Shown one piece after another: positions 51,680-60,603 of a DNA stretch of 64,000 nt (position 1 is its first letter; the number at the start of each line of letters is the position of its first letter). Source of the DNA: Lysobacter sp. Root690 (GTDB lineage: Bacteria; Pseudomonadota; Gammaproteobacteria; Xanthomonadales; Xanthomonadaceae); the NCBI RefSeq assembly GCF_001427785.1, contig NZ_LMHM01000001.1, forward strand, positions 851,540 through 915,539, written 5' to 3'. The notes beneath the pieces were generated by a model. That model had not been told where the DNA came from. It saw only the letters and a program-made list of their open reading frames with translations, and made no database searches. Made by a program: the position numbers and the translations under genes.

Positions 51680-52559
51680 GCAGCGCCTCCTCGACGAAAG
51701 CGCGCGGCGCGAGCACGCGGCGGTTGAGGTAGTCGGCATAGGCGCGGCGGTGCGCGTCCGCGTCGCTGAAGCCGGGTTCGTCGATCAGCCAGCTGTCGGG
51801 AATCAATTCAAGGATGGCGTGCACCAGCTCCGGGGTGATCTGCGCGGCCAGCGCTTCGTCGACCTGCGCGAGTCGGTCGGCCAGCGGCAGCAGCACGTGG
51901 TCCTTGATCGGCGCGAAACGGCTCGCCGCGGCATCGGCCGCGCCGGCCCAGTTGTGATGGAAGTACAGCGCCGCGCCGTGATCGATGAGGGTCAGGCGAC
52001 GATGCCACAGCAGCATGTTGGTGTTGCGCGGCGTGCGGTCGACGTTGGTCACGAACGCATCGAACCAGACGATGCGCGAGGCCAGTTCGGCGGTCGGACG
52101 ATCGACCAGCGGGTCGTAGTTGACCGAGCCGGGCAAGTAATCGAGCGCGAGATTGAGACCCGCGCTTTCGCGGATCAGGTGCTGGATTTCCGGATCGGGT
52201 TCGGTCCGCGCCATGTCGGGGTCGAGTTCGATCAGCACGATTTCGGGCACCGGCAGGCCGAGCCGACGCGCGAGTTCGCCGCCGATGATCTCGGCGATCA
52301 GCGCCTTGCGGCCCTGGCCGGCGCCGCGGAATTTCATCACGTACAGACCGTCGTCGTCGGCCTCGACCACGGCCGGCAACGAGCCGCCCTCGCGCAGCGG
52401 GGTGACGTAACGGGTGGCGCACACGGTTCTCAACACGGCGGTGTCATCGATCGGTTCTCGCACGACGGCGATCGCGGCGGGCGACGCGATCCGGTCGCCC
52501 ACCTTAGGTCCGGGCGGTGAAAAGTCCAAGTCCGGGCCGTGCCGGACCTCGCCTATCAC
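51657..52559 (-). CDS. HipA-like kinase-fold protein
   Basis: 300 residues. The kinase-like core includes GLYVMKFRGAGQGRKALIAEIIGGEL (Lys and Glu, read in parts), the catalytic loop FDAFVTNVDRTPRNTN (Asp and Asn) and metal-binding LIDHGAALYF. This matches the short HipA_2-type family rather than full HipA toxins of about 440 residues. No HipB-type antitoxin precedes it; DUF3037 follows instead with an overlap. Kinase substrate unknown. Confidence 0.85.
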   Translation of the reverse strand: MIGEVRHGPDLDFSPPGPKVGDRIASPAAIAVVREPIDDTAVLRTVCATRYVTPLREGGSLPAVVEADDDGLYVMKFRGAGQGRKALIAEIIGGELARRLGLPVPEIVLIELDPDMARTEPDPEIQHLIRESAGLNLALDYLPGSVNYDPLVDRPTAELASRIVWFDAFVTNVDRTPRNTNMLLWHRRLTLIDHGAALYFHHNWAGAADAAASRFAPIKDHVLLPLADRLAQVDEALAAQITPELVHAILELIPDSWLIDEPGFSDADAHRRAYADYLNRRVLAPRAFVEEALHARSLQL

Positions 52560-52584
52560 GCGTGCGCGGATCGCTCGCGATTCG

Positions 52585-53277
52585 TCACGCGGCGGCCCGG
52601 GTCGCGCGTTCGTGCGAAAGCCGTTGCACCAGGGCGTCCACCTGCGCTTCGGCGCGCTCGATCGAGGCGCGCAGATCGTCGCCGCCGAATTCGTCGTACT
52701 CCACCGCCGCGCCGTGGCTGTCGGTGATGCCGAGGTAGCGCATCGGGGTCAGCACCGCCGGTTCGACATGGTTGATGTGGGCTAGGCGTTCGCCGGCGCC
52801 GTAGCCGTAGTCGCCACGCGAACTGAGCAGCACCAGGGTCTTGCCGGCGTCGCTGAGCATCGGCCAGTACGGTTCGCCTTCGCGCTGGCGGTCGAAGCCG
52901 AAGGTGCGGCCGACCCGCACCACGTTGTCGATCCAGGCCTTGAACGGCGCGGGTACGCCGAAGTTGTACATCGGCACGCCGGCGACGATCAGGTCGGCGG
53001 CCAGCAGCTCGTCGATCAGGGCGTCGCTTTCGGCCAGCACCTGCGTCATCCACGGCTCGCGCCGGGCCGCCGGGGTGAATGCGGCGTGGATCCAGCGGTC
53101 GCTGACCGGGGTCGGTGGCGCGAGGCCAACGTCGCGCACGACGATCTCGTCGGCGGGGTTGAGTTCGCGCCAGCCGCGCACGAAGCGCTGGCTCAGGCGG
53201 CGGCTGTGCGAGCCGTGGGCGTGGCTGTCCGAGCCGTGCAGGCGGGCGCTGGCGTCGATGTGCAGAAGGCGGGTCAT
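52585..53277 (-). CDS. azoR: FMN-dependent NADH-azoreductase
   Basis: 230 residues from the ATG at 53277 (MTRLLHIDASARL), the normal AzoR opening; a start at 53298 adds seven residues. The flavodoxin-like fold has the FMN phosphate loop (SHSRRLSQRF), MYNFGVPAPFKAWIDNVVRVGRTF in two parts, and SSRGDYG. The enzyme reduces quinones and azo compounds using NADH. It diverges from a LysR regulator gene. Confidence 0.9.
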   Translation of the reverse strand: MTRLLHIDASARLHGSDSHAHGSHSRRLSQRFVRGWRELNPADEIVVRDVGLAPPTPVSDRWIHAAFTPAARREPWMTQVLAESDALIDELLAADLIVAGVPMYNFGVPAPFKAWIDNVVRVGRTFGFDRQREGEPYWPMLSDAGKTLVLLSSRGDYGYGAGERLAHINHVEPAVLTPMRYLGITDSHGAAVEYDEFGGDDLRASIERAEAQVDALVQRLSHERATRAAA

Positions 53278-53413
53278 GGGAGAATCCGGGTTGCTCATGG
53301 ATGAGTGCTGATTGCTGTCAAGAGGGCTATCAGCGGTATAAACACATGTTGAATCTGGCCACTCGGCTCGACAAACTCTGATTTCTCAGCCAACGCATGA
53401 GCGAATTTCATCC
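53278..53413. promoter_or_regulatory. Divergent azoR / LysR promoter region
   Basis: A 136-bp region, less GC-rich than its flanks (GGTATAAACACATGTTG near 53335-53350), that must carry both promoters and the LysR site. A six-codon frame (53397-53417) ends in an ATGA overlap with the LysR start and could act as a tiny leader. Confidence 0.4.
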
Positions 53414-54310
53414 ATGAGCGGACGCCGCCTGCCCCCGCTGGGCACCCTGCGCGCCTTCGAGGCCGCGGCCCGGCTGCGCAGCTTCAAGCGCGCCGCCGAG
53501 GAGTTGTCGGTGACCCCGACCGCGATCAGCCACCAGATCCGCGCGCTGGAAGCCCAACTCGGCCTGCGCCTGTTCGAGCGCGAGACCCGGCGGGTGCGGC
53601 CGACCGCCGAGGCCGAGCGGCTGTACCCGGTGCTGCGCGACGGCTTCGATGCCTTCGCCCAGGCGATCGCCGAACTGACCGCGCGACCGCGGCGGCAGGC
53701 GCTGACGATCTCGGCGACCTTGTCGTTCACCGCGAAATGGCTGGTGCCGCGGGTGGCCTCGTTCCACGCCGCGTATCCGGACCTGGACCTGCGCCTGCAC
53801 GCGTCCGACGATCCGGTCGATCTGCACGGCGGTGTCGCCGACGCGGCGATCCGCTACGGGCGCGGGCCGTATCCGGGCCTGGTCGCCGAGCCGCTGATCG
53901 ATAACCGCTTCGCGCCGGTGTGCAGCCCGCGCCTGGACCTGCGCGGCCCCGACGATATGCGCCGGCACACCCTGCTGCATTCGGAATGGCGACACCCCAC
54001 CCAGGACTCACCGACCTGGCGCGGCTGGTGCCTGCAGGCCGGGCTGGACGGGCTCGATGTCGACGCGGGCCTGCGCTTCACCGACGAAAGCCACGCGATC
54101 CAGTCGGCGATCGCCGGCCACGGCGTGGCCCTGCTGAGCCTGACCCTGGTCGCCGACGACCTCGCCGCGGGCACACTGGTGCAGCCGTTCGGGCCGGCGC
54201 TGCAGGGCCATCCGCATTGGTTCGTGCATGCCGATGCGAACCCGAGCCCGCAGGTGCGGGCCTTGCGCGATTGGTTGCGGGCGCAGGTGGCGCTGGGGGA
54301 TTCGGTTTGA
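53414..54310 (+). CDS. LysR-family regulator (GcvA-like)
   Basis: 298 residues. The helix-turn-helix is at about 20-60 (FEAAARLRSFKRAAEELSV, AISHQIRALEAQLG). The substrate domain (about 92-295) resembles GcvA/AmpR-type regulators, with WLVPRVASFHAAYPDLDLRL split by a short loop. Divergence from azoR suggests it controls that gene in response to a quinone or electrophile. Confidence 0.9.
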   Translation: MSGRRLPPLGTLRAFEAAARLRSFKRAAEELSVTPTAISHQIRALEAQLGLRLFERETRRVRPTAEAERLYPVLRDGFDAFAQAIAELTARPRRQALTISATLSFTAKWLVPRVASFHAAYPDLDLRLHASDDPVDLHGGVADAAIRYGRGPYPGLVAEPLIDNRFAPVCSPRLDLRGPDDMRRHTLLHSEWRHPTQDSPTWRGWCLQAGLDGLDVDAGLRFTDESHAIQSAIAGHGVALLSLTLVADDLAAGTLVQPFGPALQGHPHWFVHADANPSPQVRALRDWLRAQVALGDSV

Positions 54311-54370
54311 CGCGCAGCGATTCGCCGAACTTGTCAGCGAACAGCCGCGGACATCTTCGATCTCCCGAAG

Positions 54371-54465
54371 TCTCTGTGGAAGGGGCTTCCGCCCCAATGC
54401 TGTTCTATCCGGCGCGGCGATCTGAGACAAAAGCGTCGGGGCGGAGGAAGCCCCACTCATAGAGA
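54371..54465. repeat. Imperfect inverted repeat with GGGGCTTCC / GCCCC core
   Basis: The left arm 54371-54401 (TCTCTGTGGAAGGGGCTTCC and onward) and the inverted right arm 54432-54465 match over about 31-34 bp with several mismatches. It lies between a LysR gene and the convergent tautomerase gene and could end both transcripts. The form suggests a dispersed intergenic element. Confidence 0.6.
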
Positions 54466-54510
54466 CCTATGGGATCGCGCGGGTCGCTTCGATCTAGCAG
54501 ATTGGCTCGA

Positions 54511-54921
54511 TCAATCCTTCGCACTCAGCTGGGCGAGCTGATACCGCCGCTCCTGAGTCAACCCGCCATAGCCATAAGCCGCCGCACGCGCGTCGATCAC
54601 ATGGATGTAGGAGGTCTCGTGCACCTCGCCGATCAGCGCCGATAGCTGCGCATGCACCTGTTGCAGATAACGCGCTTTCTCGCCCTTGGTGTTGGTTTCG
54701 TCGGTGATGCTGATGTCGAGGTGAAACGCGTCGCGGTCCCACTCCGCCAGCGAACGCCCATCGATGAACCAGTGCGCGCGGTCGACGTAATGGATCGCGA
54801 TCGCGATCAACTCGCGGGGCTTGCCCAGCACTTCGACGGTGAGGTCGGCGATCAAGGCCGCGGCGCGACGGCTGAGGTCGGGGTTCGGCGATCCGGACAG
54901 TTGCAGATTCAGGTGCGGCAT
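54511..54921 (-). CDS. Tautomerase-superfamily protein
   Basis: 136 residues from the ATG at 54921, chosen because it places Pro directly after Met (MPHLNLQL), the catalytic N-terminal proline of 4-oxalocrotonate tautomerase-like enzymes; longer frames would bury it. The beta-alpha-beta repeats (LIADLTVEVLGKPRELIAIA, then LSALIGEVHETSYIHV) are consistent with a fused double-unit member. Substrate unknown. Divergent from a LysR gene. Confidence 0.8.
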   Translation of the reverse strand: MPHLNLQLSGSPNPDLSRRAAALIADLTVEVLGKPRELIAIAIHYVDRAHWFIDGRSLAEWDRDAFHLDISITDETNTKGEKARYLQQVHAQLSALIGEVHETSYIHVIDARAAAYGYGGLTQERRYQLAQLSAKD

Positions 54922-55046
54922 GGCGGCGGGCTCTGAGGCGGGCCGGCATGACTCGGCCCCGGGATGCAGGTTCACATTAGGCTTGCCATAGCCATCGGAA
55001 TAGCGGGAAGATCTGATCCCATCCATCGGCCTGGCCGATAGCAGGA

Positions 55047-55916
55047 ATGCCCATGCGCAGCCTCGATCTGGAACAGCTCCGCGCCCTGGTCGCGGTCGCC
55101 GACGCCGGCAGCATTTCCGGCGGCGCCGGCCGCGTGTTCCGCTCGCAGTCGGCGATCAGCGAACAGATCCAGAAGCTCGAACTGGCGGCCGGCGCACCAC
55201 TGCTGCTGCGTTCGCGCAACGGGGTCGTGCCGACGCCAGCCGGCGAACGCCTGCTCGGGCATGCGCGGCAGATGCTCGCGCTCGGCGAACTGGCGCTGCA
55301 CGACGTGCGACGCGAGCTGCATCGCACTCAGGTGCGGCTGGCGATCAGCGATTACTTCCGGCCCGACGAGATCGCCGCCCTGCTCGGCCATCTCGCCCGC
55401 CACTGCCCACAGCTGCAGTTGCAGGTGACGATGGGCCAGAGCGCGGCGCTGGCGCGCACGCACGCCGAGGGCGGTTTCGATCTGGCCCTGACCATGGACC
55501 TGGAAACGCCCGCGCAAAGCCGCCAACGCGGCCGCAGCGACGTGCTGCGGCGCGAACCGTTGGCATGGGTGGCCGCGCCCGGCCTGGACCTGCGCGGCGA
55601 GTCCGAACTGCCGCTGATCCTGTTGCCGGCCAGTTGCAGCCTGCACCAGACCGCGGTGCGGCGTTTGCTGCAGCAGCGGGTCGGGCACCGGATCGCCCAT
55701 ATCGGCAGCGGCGTCGCCGGTGTGCAGGCGGCCCTGCGCGCCGGGCTCGGTCTGGGCTGCCTGAATACTTCGGCGATCGCGCCGGGATTGGCGATCGCGC
55801 GCTCGACGCGCTTGCCCAGCCTGCCGAGCTGTCGCTTCGTGCTGTTGCCGCCGCCCGACGACGCGGCGCCGGGATTGCGCGAGGCGGACGCGGTATTGCG
55901 GGCGTTCTTTCGCTGA
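55047..55916 (+). CDS. LysR-family regulator
   Basis: 289 residues. The N-terminal helix-turn-helix (LEQLRALVAVADAGSISGGA, SAISEQIQKLELAAG) is followed by an effector domain from about residue 92. It is divergent from the tautomerase gene across 125 bp, so regulation of that gene is the simplest expectation. Confidence 0.9.
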   Translation: MPMRSLDLEQLRALVAVADAGSISGGAGRVFRSQSAISEQIQKLELAAGAPLLLRSRNGVVPTPAGERLLGHARQMLALGELALHDVRRELHRTQVRLAISDYFRPDEIAALLGHLARHCPQLQLQVTMGQSAALARTHAEGGFDLALTMDLETPAQSRQRGRSDVLRREPLAWVAAPGLDLRGESELPLILLPASCSLHQTAVRRLLQQRVGHRIAHIGSGVAGVQAALRAGLGLGCLNTSAIAPGLAIARSTRLPSLPSCRFVLLPPPDDAAPGLREADAVLRAFFR

Positions 55917-56372
55917 CCGCGATCGCGTGTCGCGAACAAGCGCTGGCGGGCGGGCATGCGCTTGAGGCATACGCTCGAGGCTCGCGCCCGAGTGCGCGCG
56001 GCGTTCGCACGCGCTGGCGTTTCGAACCGAAGCTTATCAACCCGACGTGGGTGCCGGCGCGGGCGAAGTCTTGATGGCGTCGCGAACCGATTACGCGGAG
56101 CCGGTTCGGCCTGAGCGCATCATCGAAGCCGATCCGTCGTCATGGCTCCGCGGAGTCGCCGCCGCAACCGGATTATCCGCGCCGGCTCGCAGGAGCCGGC
56201 TTACGGCACGGGAGCGCCGCGCCTTGTACTGGGTGGCAAACCACCGCCGGCCCGATTGCGATGAACGAGCCTGATTCGATGGGTTAACGGATTGGCCGAA
56301 AGCTGTCATGCAATGTCGCCGCATCTTCCGGTATGCGGCGGGGCCATAGTCACATCATGCGGGTCATGCAGG
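55917..56372. other. Intergenic region with a hairpin
   Basis: 456 bp without a supported gene. A perfect 8-bp stem, GCCGGCTC / GAGCCGGC, with a GCAG loop is at 56181-56200. It may be a terminator or small repeat. Nothing else is evident. Confidence 0.5.
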
Positions 56373-56588
56373 TCACAACAGCATCAGTTCGGAACGCTCC
56401 TTGGTGCTGTTGTCGACGAAGAACATCTTCTTGCCCTTGTCTGCACGATCCTCGACCACCTGGTACAGGCGCAGCGCCTGACGGATGGCCGCGGTCTTGC
56501 TGACACCCTTGCGCACACACAGCTCTTCGAGAAACTGCATCTCGCTGCCGGCCAGATTAAGGGTCATACGGCGCCGGGTCTCTTTCAT
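56373..56588 (-). CDS. Small ribbon-helix-helix-like DNA-binding protein
   Basis: 71 residues from the ATG at 56588, with GAGG upstream. RRRMTLNLAGSEMQFLEELC forms a strand and first helix, and SKTAAIRQALRLYQVVEDR a second helix, as in MetJ/Arc (CopG-type) repressors. No toxin gene is next to it. It sits 260 bp downstream of the outer-membrane protein gene on the same strand. The 260 bp between them holds no gene I trust. Confidence 0.7.
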   Translation of the reverse strand: MKETRRRMTLNLAGSEMQFLEELCVRKGVSKTAAIRQALRLYQVVEDRADKGKKMFFVDNSTKERSELMLL

Positions 56589-56848
56589 TGGTACACCTCA
56601 TTGTTTAGCTGAATTGGCCAGAAGTCGCGGCCTTGCTCGACGCGACCGAAATTATCGACTTGTCGCTCCTGTTCTCTTGCTTGCCTTCCTTGCAGGTGTC
56701 GCACTTGCCATGCGCATGCATTCGCCGTGTCACCGGAAAACCCATCCGCATCGTGGGCGCAAAGGCCCACACGTCCACGGCCGGGGAGCGGCCGCTTCCG
56801 GAAATCGGCATCGCCGCGAGCCAGCGAGGCTGGACCCGCGCCGATGCA

Positions 56849-59800
56849 TCAGTAACTCCCGACCATGTTGAGGAACCAGCCACGATGGTCGTAATCGAAA
56901 TTGGTGAGGTCGTCGCTGAACTCGGTGAAGTTGTAGCCCACGCCGACGCGGAAGTTCTTGCCGATGTCGCGATCGATGCCGATCAGCGCGCCCTGCTTGC
57001 GGCCGCCGTCCTTGACGTCGAGCCATCGGTATTCGGCCAGGCCGTGCCAGACCTCCTTGAACTCGTAACGCGTCTGCACCGCGGCGAAGGTGGTCGAGGA
57101 ATCGGCCCACTCGCCTTGCAGCCGGCCGAAGCGCACCTCGCCGACCCGCCGCGCCAGCTTGCCGGCGAACTCCCAGCGATGATTCGGGTGGTAGATGCCT
57201 TCGAACGCCAGCACCTGGCTGCGCTGATCGTAATCGGCGATGTTCGGACCGACCTGCTCCAGCGCCGAAACGTCGTACAGGAAGGTGTACTTGCCCAGCA
57301 GCGCCCAGCGTGTGTTGTTGTAAGGGCGCCATGAGAAGCCGACATTGCTTTCGACGAACTTCGCGCCGGCGTCGCGATTGATCTGATCGCGGGTCTGCGA
57401 GTAGTTCAATCGCCCGGCGATGCGGAAGCTGTCGTTGAGCTTGTGCAGGAAGCGATTGCTCGAGGTCCACTGCTCGCGCCGCTCCGCGCCGCTGTCGCGC
57501 CGCCATTCGAGCTTGCTCGACCATTGGGTGTCGACCGAATTGCGGCCGCCGCTGAGGCTCACCGCGCGGCGGTTGACCTGCCCCAGTTCGGCGGCGCGAT
57601 CGAGCGTCGCCTGCTGCAGGGTGAAGCCCAGGTTCCAGCCTTCGCCCGGGTAAAAATCCATGCCGTAGGTGTGGGCCAGGCCGGATTCGTTCGGCGCCTT
57701 AAGGAACTGGCTTTCGTTGAACAGGTTGACCTGGTTCGACAGGCGCCAGCGCTGGCCCAGGGTCCATCCGCTGTTGAGGCGGTCGTTGAACAGCGGGTCG
57801 TGCTCGGTGGTGTCGGTCGAATAGGTGTAACTGCCGTACAGGCTGTGATCGGGCGCGAGCCGGTATTCGGCGTTGACCTTGGCCGCGTCGCCGCGATCGC
57901 CGGTGGTGAGCTCAGCGCCGACGCTGGACAGTTCGCCGAACAGGTACTTGGCGCCGACGCTCAAAGCATCGTTGTCGGCGTAGCGGCCGTCATCGTCGTC
58001 GACGGTGACCTGGGCGGTGCCGAACAGCTCCAACTGGGTGCTGACCTGCTGGCGGTACTCGAGCGCGGCCAGGGTGCCGTTGGCATCGCCGCTCAGGCGC
58101 TGCTCCTGCACCCGCCGCACTTCGCCGCTGACGGTGATGTCGTCGTTGAGACGCCATTCGCCGGTCAGCTGGGCCTGGGTCAGCGATTCCTCGCCGCGTT
58201 CGGCAACGCTGTAACGGCCGAACAAACGCAGCGCCGGGGTCAGTTCGCCGTTGAACTCGAAGCCGCGCTCTTCGATCGGCTCGCCGATGTCGTAACGCGA
58301 AATCGAATAGCCGGCGTCGACCTTGCGCCACCACGAGCCCAGCGTCCAGTCGTTTTCGGTCCAGCCCAGTTCGCGCAGATTGGCCCGCGCCTCGACCGAG
58401 CGCGCCTTGCCTTCGCGGTCATTCAGGCCGGAATTGAGTTCGGTGAAGCTCAGGCCGCCGTTGTCGGAGAAGAACACCGGCGCGCTGGTCGCCTCGGTCT
58501 GGGTCTGTTCGAGCTTGAGGTAGGTGCCGCGGCCGGCCTGCAGGGTGAGGTCGGCGCCCTTGAGGCTGTAGTCCTCGCCCGAGCGCTTTTCGTCGATGTA
58601 GGTGCCGCCCACCGCGACGTGGTCGCCGAACCAGTGCTTGCCGCGGAAACCGGTCGCCATGTCGTCGGCGTCGAAACCGGTCGGCACGTATTCGTAATCG
58701 ACCAGCAGGATCTGCTGATAGCCGTCGAGCGGGGTGTCGTGGGTGAGCGTGCGCAGGCCGTCGCGCGACACTTGCGACAGCGGCTTGTCGAGCAGGATGC
58801 GGCCTTGCAGCTCGTCGATTTCGTAATCGGCGCCGCGCACCAGGTCGACCCGGTTCTCGACCCGGCCGGTGGTGGGATCGCGCACTTCGACGGTGAGCTT
58901 CTCCGAGCCCGGCAACACGTCGCCGTGCTTGAGGTAGTACAGGCGCGCACCGGTGCCGAGCAGTTCGGTATGCCCCGGCGCGGTCTGCGCCTGCGAGCCG
59001 AACACGCGCAGCTGCGAGCCGGCTTCGCCGATCGCGGTGGTGCGACGGCTGCGCCAGTCGAGCGCGCCGCCGTACAGCGAACGGTTGTACTGGGCGTATT
59101 CGGTGCCGGTGATGCCGGTGTTGAAGTTGCCCCACAGCGCCTGGTTCTTGTCCCAGTCCACGCGCAGGTACAGGCGCCCCATGGTGTCGACGTCGCGGTA
59201 GGTCACCGAGTCGTCGCCGTACACCGGGTAGTACAGGTCGGGGTCGAGGCGGCGGAACACGTCCTGCGGGTCCGCGTCCCAGAAGCCGTTGAACAGCTCG
59301 CTGATCTCGCGTTCCTGGGTGTCGGCCTGGGCGGTGACAAGGTACTTGCCCTTGACCTTGCCCTTCAGATAGAACGCCAGGCGGCCGTCGATCAGGAAGT
59401 TGTCGTCATAGCGATCGTCCGGCGTGACCGGTTCGACCGAACCCGACGCGCTGTTGCCCGACACGGTGACGTCGGCCATCGCGACCGCGAACAGGTAGCG
59501 GCCGGTGACATCGACATCGATCGCGTGATGCAGGGCCGGCTCATCGTTGCGGCCGGCGACTTCGATATCGAAACGATGCTGGCCGACCGGCACCAGGTAC
59601 TCGGCGACCAGCTTGCGTTCCAGATCGACCGGATGCATGCGGCCGTTGATCTTGATCGACATGCCGTCGGGGATGTTGCGTCCCTGCAGGCGCACGCGCG
59701 AGCCGTAGATCGGGATGTTCTGCTGGCGCAGGTTGTCCTGGCCGAAGATGCTGTCGATCTGGTTGCGCTGTTCGGCGTCCTGCTCGCTCAGCGAGGCGCC

Positions 59801-60592
59801 GAACTGGCGCTCGGTGGCATCGCGCAGGATCCGCGCGCCGCGTTCGGCCTCTTCGGGCCGGACCAGTTGGATCCGCCGCGGAAAGGTTTCGTCGAAGCTG
59901 CCGTCTTCGCCGTAGGCGCGGACGATGTAGATGAGTTCGTCGTCCGCGCGCAGCTTGAGCTCGGCCGGCATCGCGCCGTCCCATTCGACGTCGCTGACCG
60001 CCGCGAGCGGCATCGGCACCGTCGCGATCGGGCTGACCAGGTCGGAATCGCTGGCGCGATAGATCAACACCTCCGCGCGTTTGATGAACGCCGCGTAGTT
60101 GTTGTAGGCGTAGAAGCGCACCGGCTTGACGATCCGGCTGCCATCGAAGGCGACCAGCGACGGCGCCGACACGGTCATTTCCGGCTGACCGAGGTTGGGA
60201 TCCTCGGTCGCCCAGATCACGCCGCCACCGGGCAGTTGCATCGACCATTTGCCGACCACGACCGCCTTGCCGGGCACCGGGTTCTGCTGCCAGACCGAGT
60301 TGCTGTCCTCGGCTTCGATCGTGACCCGGCGATCGGGTTGCAGCGTCTCCGACGAGGAACGTTCGGTGGTGCCTTGGGTGACCGGCTGACGCTTGCCGCG
60401 CGTGCGCAGTTCGAACAGCACGCCCTGGTCGCTGCCGCAACCGGCGTCGTTGCACTCCACCTCGCCGCTGTCCTGCGCCGTGTCCGGCGCCGCGGCGGGA
60501 GGGGTCGCCGGCGGCGCGGTTTGCGCGCCGGCGACCTTGACCAGGCCACTGAGAATGCAGATCAGGGTGTAATCGAGCAGTTTCATTTTCAT
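56849..60592 (-). CDS. Very large outer-membrane beta-barrel-like protein
   Basis: 1247 residues from the ATG at 60592, with GAGGGGG upstream. A signal peptide (about 1-23, ending VAGAQT) is followed by an N-terminal soluble part with Cys pair ECNDAGC and beta-sandwich-like sections to about residue 400. From about residue 420 onward there are alternating amphipathic strands with many aromatic girdle residues (RLYLRVDWDKNQALWGNF, SKLEWRRDSG, GWFLNMVGSY) ending in an aromatic residue, typical of a barrel. No TonB box or plug was recognised. It is 11 bp downstream of the DUF11/OmpA gene, so the two are cotranscribed and may form one envelope structure. Confidence 0.75.
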   Translation of the reverse strand: MKMKLLDYTLICILSGLVKVAGAQTAPPATPPAAAPDTAQDSGEVECNDAGCGSDQGVLFELRTRGKRQPVTQGTTERSSSETLQPDRRVTIEAEDSNSVWQQNPVPGKAVVVGKWSMQLPGGGVIWATEDPNLGQPEMTVSAPSLVAFDGSRIVKPVRFYAYNNYAAFIKRAEVLIYRASDSDLVSPIATVPMPLAAVSDVEWDGAMPAELKLRADDELIYIVRAYGEDGSFDETFPRRIQLVRPEEAERGARILRDATERQFGASLSEQDAEQRNQIDSIFGQDNLRQQNIPIYGSRVRLQGRNIPDGMSIKINGRMHPVDLERKLVAEYLVPVGQHRFDIEVAGRNDEPALHHAIDVDVTGRYLFAVAMADVTVSGNSASGSVEPVTPDDRYDDNFLIDGRLAFYLKGKVKGKYLVTAQADTQEREISELFNGFWDADPQDVFRRLDPDLYYPVYGDDSVTYRDVDTMGRLYLRVDWDKNQALWGNFNTGITGTEYAQYNRSLYGGALDWRSRRTTAIGEAGSQLRVFGSQAQTAPGHTELLGTGARLYYLKHGDVLPGSEKLTVEVRDPTTGRVENRVDLVRGADYEIDELQGRILLDKPLSQVSRDGLRTLTHDTPLDGYQQILLVDYEYVPTGFDADDMATGFRGKHWFGDHVAVGGTYIDEKRSGEDYSLKGADLTLQAGRGTYLKLEQTQTEATSAPVFFSDNGGLSFTELNSGLNDREGKARSVEARANLRELGWTENDWTLGSWWRKVDAGYSISRYDIGEPIEERGFEFNGELTPALRLFGRYSVAERGEESLTQAQLTGEWRLNDDITVSGEVRRVQEQRLSGDANGTLAALEYRQQVSTQLELFGTAQVTVDDDDGRYADNDALSVGAKYLFGELSSVGAELTTGDRGDAAKVNAEYRLAPDHSLYGSYTYSTDTTEHDPLFNDRLNSGWTLGQRWRLSNQVNLFNESQFLKAPNESGLAHTYGMDFYPGEGWNLGFTLQQATLDRAAELGQVNRRAVSLSGGRNSVDTQWSSKLEWRRDSGAERREQWTSSNRFLHKLNDSFRIAGRLNYSQTRDQINRDAGAKFVESNVGFSWRPYNNTRWALLGKYTFLYDVSALEQVGPNIADYDQRSQVLAFEGIYHPNHRWEFAGKLARRVGEVRFGRLQGEWADSSTTFAAVQTRYEFKEVWHGLAEYRWLDVKDGGRKQGALIGIDRDIGKNFRVGVGYNFTEFSDDLTNFDYDHRGWFLNMVGSY

Positions 60593-60603
60593 GGCAGGCC
60601 CCC

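Noticed and set aside
56605..56883. 92-codon minus-strand frame between the barrel and ribbon-helix-helix genes
   Set aside because: It overlaps the end of the barrel gene, lacks a ribosome-binding site, and shows no family likeness, though a Cys-containing stretch (CDTCKEGKQ) is present.
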